From positions 1 through 6,752 of the forward strand of contig SKLD01000389.1 of NCBI GenBank assembly GCA_007123395.1: a stretch of DNA of 6,752 nucleotides, written 5' to 3'. A program made the position numbers and the translations under genes. Below are positions 1-4,488 of this stretch, one piece after another. The stretch comes from Opitutales bacterium. Its GTDB lineage: Bacteria > Verrucomicrobiota > Verrucomicrobiia > Opitutales > Oceanipulchritudinaceae. Under the pieces are notes generated by a model. The model ran no database searches. It was not told the origin of the DNA and was given only the letters and a program-made list of their open reading frames with translations. The first letter of the stretch is position 1. Every line of letters begins with the position of its first letter.

Positions 1-1
1 G

Positions 2-1207
2 CCCCTTGCTTGTCAGACAGCGCCCTCCGGCGGTGCGGAAGCGGTGCGCACGGCGGTCCCGCGCACGGAAGCACCGGTGCTATCATGGACGGTGGCAGAC
101 GATCCCCTGGACTTTCGGTATGAGTTTCTCGAGGGGTTACGGACGGTCGAGCTTTACCGCGGGAGCCCGGCGACGGGGGCGTGGAACCACCACACGATGA
201 TCGCCTACATCGACGGCGTGGTCTATGCCAGCTGGGACCAGCATGTGCGTGACGAAAATGCCGCCGGACAACACGGTTTGCTCCGCCGTTCCCATGACAA
301 GGGCAGAACATGGACGGCGGTGGAGGAACTGTTTCCTCCGCTCGCCGACAAAGTGCCGGCGGACGATCCTTACCCCCATGTGCGTTTCCAGAGCAACAAT
401 GGCTTCGTTGTTGTCGACGGCATCATCTATGCCGTCACGGATGTGGCGGAGTGGCAGAGGCCCGGCGCACAGAAAGCGAGACCGCGGACGAATTTGGGAC
501 GGATGGCGCGCGCAGTCCACCCGGAGGGCGGCCTAGGGGATATCTTCTGGCTGCTGGAGGAAGCACCGCGGCCGGTTCCCGGCTATCCAAAGATTCCCGT
601 CGGCGATCCGCGCCTGGTAAAACAGATCAATGACATCTTTGCCGATCCGGGCAACGCGCCGCAGTTGCAGTTCGGCCGGGGCTTTCCTCCCGCGGACGAC
701 AACCACGCCGTCGGGGAACCGGTGGCATGGCAACTCGATGACGGCACATGGGTCCGTATCTTCCGCGATAACGGACTGCGGGGATTGTCGCGGCTCCGTG
801 ATCGGGAGGCGAGCAAAAGCCGCCGCAACTACGTCTCATTCAGCTTCGACGATGGCAAGACATGGACGGCGCCGACACGGACGAGTTTCCCGGACGCCTG
901 CGGCCGTTCCTCCGCCGGGCGACTGCCGGACGGGCAATACTACGTCATCAACGCGGCCTGGCCGATGCCCAACAAAGCGGGTCAGGGCCGTTCATTACAG
1001 GCGATCTCGCTCTCCCGTGACGGATTGATCTTCGACCGCATGGCGGTCATTCAGTTCCCGCCTCCCGCACGCCGTTACGAGGGCCGCAGCAAAGCCCCCG
1101 GCTTTCAGGCGCACTCGGTGGTCGTCGGCGACCACCTCCTCGTCCTCACCTCGGTAAATAAGGAGGACATCCAGTTGAAGCGGATTCCGCTCTCCGTTTT
1201 GCCCTGA
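2..1207 (+). CDS. Asp-box (BNR) sialidase-superfamily protein, 5'-partial
   Basis: The frame is open from base 2 to the TGA at 1205-1207, so the true start probably lies left of the window. A GTG at 44 would give 387 residues, but it has no good ribosome binding site. The residues before it (PLACQTAPSGGAEA) look like the end of an export signal, possibly a lipoprotein Cys, although the lipobox fit is poor. Two clear Asp-boxes (S-x-D-x-G-x-T-W) are visible: SHDKGRTW at 290-313 and SFDDGKTW at 842-865. A degenerate third, SRDGLIF, lies near 1014-1034. The stretch RSSAGRLPDGQYYVINA is typical of the BNR_2 or exo-sialidase-like beta-propeller family. Such proteins act outside the cytoplasm on glycans, but substrate cannot be read from the fold. 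It is not a close relative of the two later propeller proteins. The hairpin and gap that follow suggest a separate transcript. The family call is fairly secure; sialidase activity is not shown. Confidence 0.85.
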   Translation, partial: PLACQTAPSGGAEAVRTAVPRTEAPVLSWTVADDPLDFRYEFLEGLRTVELYRGSPATGAWNHHTMIAYIDGVVYASWDQHVRDENAAGQHGLLRRSHDKGRTWTAVEELFPPLADKVPADDPYPHVRFQSNNGFVVVDGIIYAVTDVAEWQRPGAQKARPRTNLGRMARAVHPEGGLGDIFWLLEEAPRPVPGYPKIPVGDPRLVKQINDIFADPGNAPQLQFGRGFPPADDNHAVGEPVAWQLDDGTWVRIFRDNGLRGLSRLRDREASKSRRNYVSFSFDDGKTWTAPTRTSFPDACGRSSAGRLPDGQYYVINAAWPMPNKAGQGRSLQAISLSRDGLIFDRMAVIQFPPPARRYEGRSKAPGFQAHSVVVGDHLLVLTSVNKEDIQLKRIPLSVLP

Positions 1208-1245
1208 TGGACAGCCTCACGGAGGTGGTCGGACTGACAACAAAG

Positions 1246-1283
1246 GCGGGCGGCTTTTCCGATGCGGTGCGGCGGTCGCCCGC
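1246..1283 (+). terminator. Candidate stem-loop terminator after the first gene
   Basis: GCGGGCG at 1246-1252 pairs perfectly with CGCCCGC at 1277-1283, with a 24-base loop. It begins 38 bases after the stop codon at 1207. No U-tract follows, so it is not a classical intrinsic terminator. It could be a U-less terminator, a transcript-end stabiliser or chance in GC-rich DNA. Confidence 0.3.
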
Positions 1284-1481
1284 TGAAGTTTCGCGCCACG
1301 GTAAGTAGCGGACCGTTTCAATTCAAGACGTCCACCGGCTCATCGGCCTTCTCCCGGGAAGGTGAAGACGCGATCTGTGTCATTCGCATTTCCGGCGCAT
1401 TACCCGCCAGTGGGTGGTCTGGCATTTTGACCAGTTGGGTATACTTGGCATTCCCGCGGCTGTCACAAGACTGATTCTGTA

Positions 1482-1501
1482 AAGAAGGGTTTGCTCTTCT
1501 T
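1482..1501 (+). promoter_or_regulatory. Hairpin in the leader of the beta-solenoid gene
   Basis: AAGAAGGG at 1482-1489 pairs with CTCTTCTT at 1494-1501 around a TTTG tetraloop. This gives 8 bp with one G-U pair. It lies 35 to 50 bases before the candidate start codons. It may be a 5' leader structure or part of an operator. No function is visible from the sequence, and it may be chance. Confidence 0.25.
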
Positions 1502-1551
1502 CCTAGCTCACTTGGATTCGTAACCCCGCACTTCCCATGGAATGTAATAAT

Positions 1552-3216
1552 ATGTTCAGAAACCTTTCCCGTCTATCCCTGCCGTTTTGTGTGCTCCTGT
1601 CCTCGCCCCTCGCGGCTGAGACGTGGACCAATGCCCTCGGAAACAACGACTTTGCCAACTGGGCCAACTGGGTGCTCGACAATACCACGGAGAACCCGAC
1701 CTCTTGGACGGCGGCCTCGCAGAACTGGCAGGTGAACCTCGCCGGCGAGGACCGGGCTGTCCTCGGACCCGGGCAAAGCGTCGTCGGTCTCGACCGCAAC
1801 GTACTTGTCGGTGATGCCGAATCCGCGCCGGTCGGGTCGGTGGGCGAATTGCTCATTGACGGGGGCACCCTCGCGATAACGCGCAACGTGCGTATCGGGC
1901 GCGACAATGGGCCCGGATCGGGAATGGTGACCGTTGATGGCGGAGGCCGGTTGGAACTGGGATATGGCTTATACATCGGTCAGAGCGCCAACGCCGGCAG
2001 CAGCTTCAATCTCATCGACGGGATTGTCGAGGTCACGACAAACGCCGGGCGCAGCGACGGGCTTCTCGTCGGTCATCGCGCCGAAGGGAACGGCACACTC
2101 AATATTACCGGCGGTCAGCTGAATGTGAAACGGGGGGATGCTGAGTTTTCCGCAGGCGGTAACGCCGGAGCCGCCGATTCGGCGCTTAACCTTTCCGGGG
2201 ACGGTGCGCTCAATGTGGAGAGCGGGCGAATCACTTTTGGCGGCAACGCCGGGGTGTCGGTGAGTGTCAGCATCGCGGACGCCGCCTCTTTGAGTGCCTC
2301 GAATGCCCGTTTTGGGTTTGGTGCGGATAACACCGTATCCTTTACAATGTCCGGAGGAACGCTGGATATTTCCAACGGCTTTATCGGTTTCGGCCAAGGC
2401 ACCGGTTCGGATGTGAGCGTGAGTATGTCCGGTGGTAACATTTTCGCAGACCGTATGGGGTTGGCGAACAATGAGACCGCCACCGCCACATTCGATATGA
2501 CGGGTGGCACACTCCTTCTCGCCCGAACCACGGGGACGGCAACCCATAGCGGCGGTCTCCGGATGCAGTCCGCCGGGGCAATGGCCAGTTTTGGCGGAAC
2601 CGCGGTAGTGAACACCGAAAAGCTCTTCATTAATGACGGCGGCCTGCTCATTCTCAGCGATGACGCCTCCATCCGCGTCGAAGGATCCACTGACGAGGCA
2701 AATCCGACATTCGATTTTTCCGCGGCTTACCTTTCGAGCGATTGGAGTACTGTCCTCGGACGGATCGTCGTCAACGGCGGATCGTTTGTCGTTGCCGGCG
2801 AATCGGATACAGTGGACAGCTCGGTCAATTATGTTTCCCTGCTCAACGCAGCCATTTCCGCCGGGATCATCTACACTGAGGTGGAGGAGGCCGAGTTGGT
2901 CGTCACGTATGATACCGATGCGGACGTCACCCGCCTTCATCTGCTCACCGACGATCCGCCGCAGGTGGTCAGCATCTGGATCGACGTCATCGCCGACGAG
3001 ACCGGCCTGAAGGACACAGGGATCGGCCTTGTTATGGACGATTTCTATCCCTTTGTGTACCATGTTCCCGCCGGTTGGTTCAGCGTTCACACGAACGGCG
3101 CTTCCCTCGACGGGTTCCATGCCTATGACTTCACTGCCGAATGCTGGGTCTGGAGTGCGGATTTCGCCGCCGGATGGCGCTACAATTTCAATACAGAAAG
3201 CTGGGAACCTTGGTGA
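1552..3216 (+). CDS. Secreted beta-solenoid repeat protein with aromatic C-terminal module
   Basis: 554 residues from ATG 1552. I prefer this start because a GGAA at 1539-1542 sits 9 bases upstream and because MFRNLSRLSLPFCVLLSS then makes a clean signal peptide, likely cut after SPLAA. An in-frame ATG at 1537 would add MECNN and has no Shine-Dalgarno site. The mature N-terminus (ETWTNALG, then NWANW) resembles the Trp-rich opening of passenger-type repeat proteins. Residues about 98-344 hold about nine glycine-rich repeats of 25-31 residues, as expected for a right-handed beta-solenoid. A non-repetitive beta-rich stretch follows, and residues 474-554 form an aromatic module with seven Trp. 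The only Cys in the mature protein is in that module (AECWVW). No catalytic motif is seen, so an adhesin-like or cell-surface structural role is likely but inferred. The module is nearly identical to that of the last gene in the window. The next gene starts 71 bases downstream. Confidence 0.88.
   Translation: MFRNLSRLSLPFCVLLSSPLAAETWTNALGNNDFANWANWVLDNTTENPTSWTAASQNWQVNLAGEDRAVLGPGQSVVGLDRNVLVGDAESAPVGSVGELLIDGGTLAITRNVRIGRDNGPGSGMVTVDGGGRLELGYGLYIGQSANAGSSFNLIDGIVEVTTNAGRSDGLLVGHRAEGNGTLNITGGQLNVKRGDAEFSAGGNAGAADSALNLSGDGALNVESGRITFGGNAGVSVSVSIADAASLSASNARFGFGADNTVSFTMSGGTLDISNGFIGFGQGTGSDVSVSMSGGNIFADRMGLANNETATATFDMTGGTLLLARTTGTATHSGGLRMQSAGAMASFGGTAVVNTEKLFINDGGLLILSDDASIRVEGSTDEANPTFDFSAAYLSSDWSTVLGRIVVNGGSFVVAGESDTVDSSVNYVSLLNAAISAGIIYTEVEEAELVVTYDTDADVTRLHLLTDDPPQVVSIWIDVIADETGLKDTGIGLVMDDFYPFVYHVPAGWFSVHTNGASLDGFHAYDFTAECWVWSADFAAGWRYNFNTESWEPW
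1843..2583 (+). repeat. Glycine-rich beta-solenoid repeats (protein level)
   Basis: About nine consecutive units of 25-31 residues share a pattern of a hydrophobic-alternating strand, a GG turn, a second strand and then an Ile/Phe-Gly turn. Examples are LLIDGGTLAI, LNITGGQLNV, FTMSGGTLDI, VSMSGGNIFA and FDMTGGTLLL, each followed by a unit such as VRIGRD, LYIGQS, LLVGHR or FIGFGQ. DNA copies have diverged, so this is an old protein repeat rather than a recent tandem duplication. It resembles the autotransporter-associated and PEP-CTERM-type repeat proteins of PVC bacteria. Confidence 0.75.
2971..3209 (+). repeat. Duplicated C-terminal module, copy 1
   Basis: This segment codes for the tail of the beta-solenoid protein and aligns without gaps to 6514-6752. 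I count 11 mismatches in 239 bases, of which 7 are synonymous and 4 change a residue (75 of 79 residues identical). The last 74 aligned bases, 3136-3209, are identical to 6679-6752. Similarity stops abruptly upstream at the GTC-AGC boundary. Key features are YPFVYHVPAGWFSVH, HAYDFTAECWVW and a final SWEPW. Confidence 0.95.
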
Positions 3217-3239
3217 CAGGCATGCCCCGGCCGCTTACT

Positions 3240-3258
3240 GCGCCGCGCTTTGCGGTGC
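3240..3258 (+). terminator. Hairpin between the beta-solenoid and first propeller genes
   Basis: GCGCCGC at 3240-3246 pairs with GCGGTGC at 3252-3258 around GCTTT. This is 7 bp with one G-U pair, starting 24 bases after the stop codon. It is followed by TATCATTAAG rather than a U-run. It could be a weak terminator or a processing or attenuation site that sets the expression ratio of the two genes. It could also be chance in GC-rich sequence. Confidence 0.3.
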
Positions 3259-3287
3259 TATCATTAAGATCCTTATTCTCCTCAGCC

Positions 3288-4460
3288 ATGAACAATCATC
3301 GTTTATCCCGTGCTTTGCGCTTGTGCCCAAGGCACACCTTCCTGCTCCTCGCCGCCCTGAGCCTTCCGGGCGCTGTATCGGCCGCTCTGGAGGATTTTCT
3401 CGGACCGGCTTTCTTTCACACGACGGAACTCTGGAGCGGTGAAACCGGCGGGCGCAGCGTCGTGGCGGCCTTCAACGGAGACGTGCTTGTCATCAAGGGA
3501 GGCGCTTCCAGTGAATACAAGCGAAGCACCAACGGGGGGTTGACGTGGACCACCGCAAACGCCTCCGGCGACGCGGCCCGCTTCAGCAACGCCGTCCTGA
3601 ATGAGACGAACGGCCACATTATTGTGATGAACGCGGCCAACCACCGCATCTCGCGAAGCACGAACCACGGGGTGAGTTGGAATGCCTCGACGGACTTCCT
3701 TCCGTCCCCGGACCGCTTCGGTTTCCGGCCGTCGACCTTTTCCTCCATGCAGGCCGGCATCACACTTCGGTATGGCGAGCATGCCGGGCGCCTCGTTGTG
3801 CCAACGCGAGTGCAGCCGGGGGGCAACGATATCGACCGCCGCGGCTATCACTACAGTTCCGCCGTCTACAGCGACGACGGCGGCCAGACATGGACGACCA
3901 GCCATCCGTTTCCCGTTTTCGGGACCGGCGAGGCCGCCATTGTCGAGCTGCGGGACGGGCGCCTGCTCTACAACTCGCGCGAACACATGAGCCTCGGCAA
4001 CCGCTACATCGCCACCAGCTACGATGGCGGTGAAACGTGGGTGGAACCCTACCGCGATCCCGTCCTGCCCGACGGACCGCGCGGGACCTCCTACGGCAAT
4101 ATGGGCGGGCTTATCCGTCTGCCCCTTGATGATTACGATATACTGGTCTACAGCAATGTGGATACGGACCGCGGGGAACTGGATCCCCGAATCGGTGGCA
4201 CCCACACACGGACGCGGGAGAACATCACCGTGTGGGTGAGCTTCGACGGGGGCGACACCTGGCCGCTCAAGCGCTCCGTCTACGCCGGCCCGTCGGCCTA
4301 CTCCAACCTCGGGGTGGGGCGCAAGGGCACCGCCAGCGAAGGACGTATTTTCCTCAATTACGATGGCGGGCCGGAGGGCCGCAACACCGCCGCTCAGATT
4401 GCCGTCTTCAACCTGTCATGGATACTGAACGGGGCTGATATTGCCGACTATCTCAACTAA
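3288..4460 (+). CDS. Secreted five-Asp-box sialidase-like protein (GH33-type fold)
   Basis: 390 residues from ATG 3288. This start gives a good signal peptide: a basic region (MNNHRLSRALRLCPRH), then TFLLLAALSLPGAVSA with likely cleavage before ALED. ATG 3222 in the same frame has a GGTGA 5 bases upstream but gives a poor N-terminus. Five Asp-boxes are visible: STNGGLTW (80-87), STNHGVSW (124-131), SDDGGQTW (195-202), SYDGGETW (244-251) and SFDGGDTW (318-325). Together they predict a six-bladed propeller. By position, the likely GH33 active-site set is Arg56 (GGRSVV), Glu215 (GEAAIVEL), Arg231 (NSRE), Arg308 or Arg310 (RTREN) and the Tyr338 nucleophile (AYSNL). The usual acid/base Asp after the first Arg is not evident, and the first motif is not the classic RIP. 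It probably hydrolyses or binds a glycan outside the cytoplasm; sialic acid as substrate is unproven. It lacks the C-terminal module of its neighbours. A homologous gene follows after a 28-base gap, so co-transcription is likely. Confidence 0.88.
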   Translation: MNNHRLSRALRLCPRHTFLLLAALSLPGAVSAALEDFLGPAFFHTTELWSGETGGRSVVAAFNGDVLVIKGGASSEYKRSTNGGLTWTTANASGDAARFSNAVLNETNGHIIVMNAANHRISRSTNHGVSWNASTDFLPSPDRFGFRPSTFSSMQAGITLRYGEHAGRLVVPTRVQPGGNDIDRRGYHYSSAVYSDDGGQTWTTSHPFPVFGTGEAAIVELRDGRLLYNSREHMSLGNRYIATSYDGGETWVEPYRDPVLPDGPRGTSYGNMGGLIRLPLDDYDILVYSNVDTDRGELDPRIGGTHTRTRENITVWVSFDGGDTWPLKRSVYAGPSAYSNLGVGRKGTASEGRIFLNYDGGPEGRNTAAQIAVFNLSWILNGADIADYLN

Positions 4461-4488
4461 TTCAGTACCACCCCTTTTCCGAATGACC

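Larger units (their letters stand above)
1208..1551. other. Intergenic region before the beta-solenoid gene
   Basis: This gap of about 340 bases holds no gene I can support. A small open frame at 1262-1474 has no ribosome binding site, no recognisable motif and a composition unlike the neighbours. The region contains a GC-rich stem-loop just after the upstream stop, a short inverted repeat at 1347-1362 (CCTTCT / GGAAGG around CCCG) and an 8-bp hairpin at 1482-1501. A -10-like TATACT lies at 1440-1445, and a TTGACC at 1427-1432 is too close to it to be a -35. A promoter for the next gene is expected somewhere here, but I cannot place one with confidence. Confidence 0.5.

Noticed and set aside
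1427..1445. TTGACC and TATACT as a sigma-70 promoter
   Set aside because: Only 7 bases separate the two hexamers; 16-18 are needed, and no other good -35 partner is seen for TATACT.
1262..1474. Possible 70-residue gene in the intergenic gap
   Set aside because: No ribosome binding site, no recognisable motif, and its start lies inside a candidate stem-loop.
1843..2583. CRISPR-like or recent tandem DNA repeat
   Set aside because: The repetition is at protein level only. DNA units vary in sequence and length and there are no identical repeats with spacers.
1969..3120. Long open frame on the - strand (383 codons)
   Set aside because: It lies antisense to the beta-solenoid gene with codon boundaries set by the GC bias of that gene. 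Its product has no domain, signal or plausible start. It resembles the other long antisense frame only where the duplicated module is shared.
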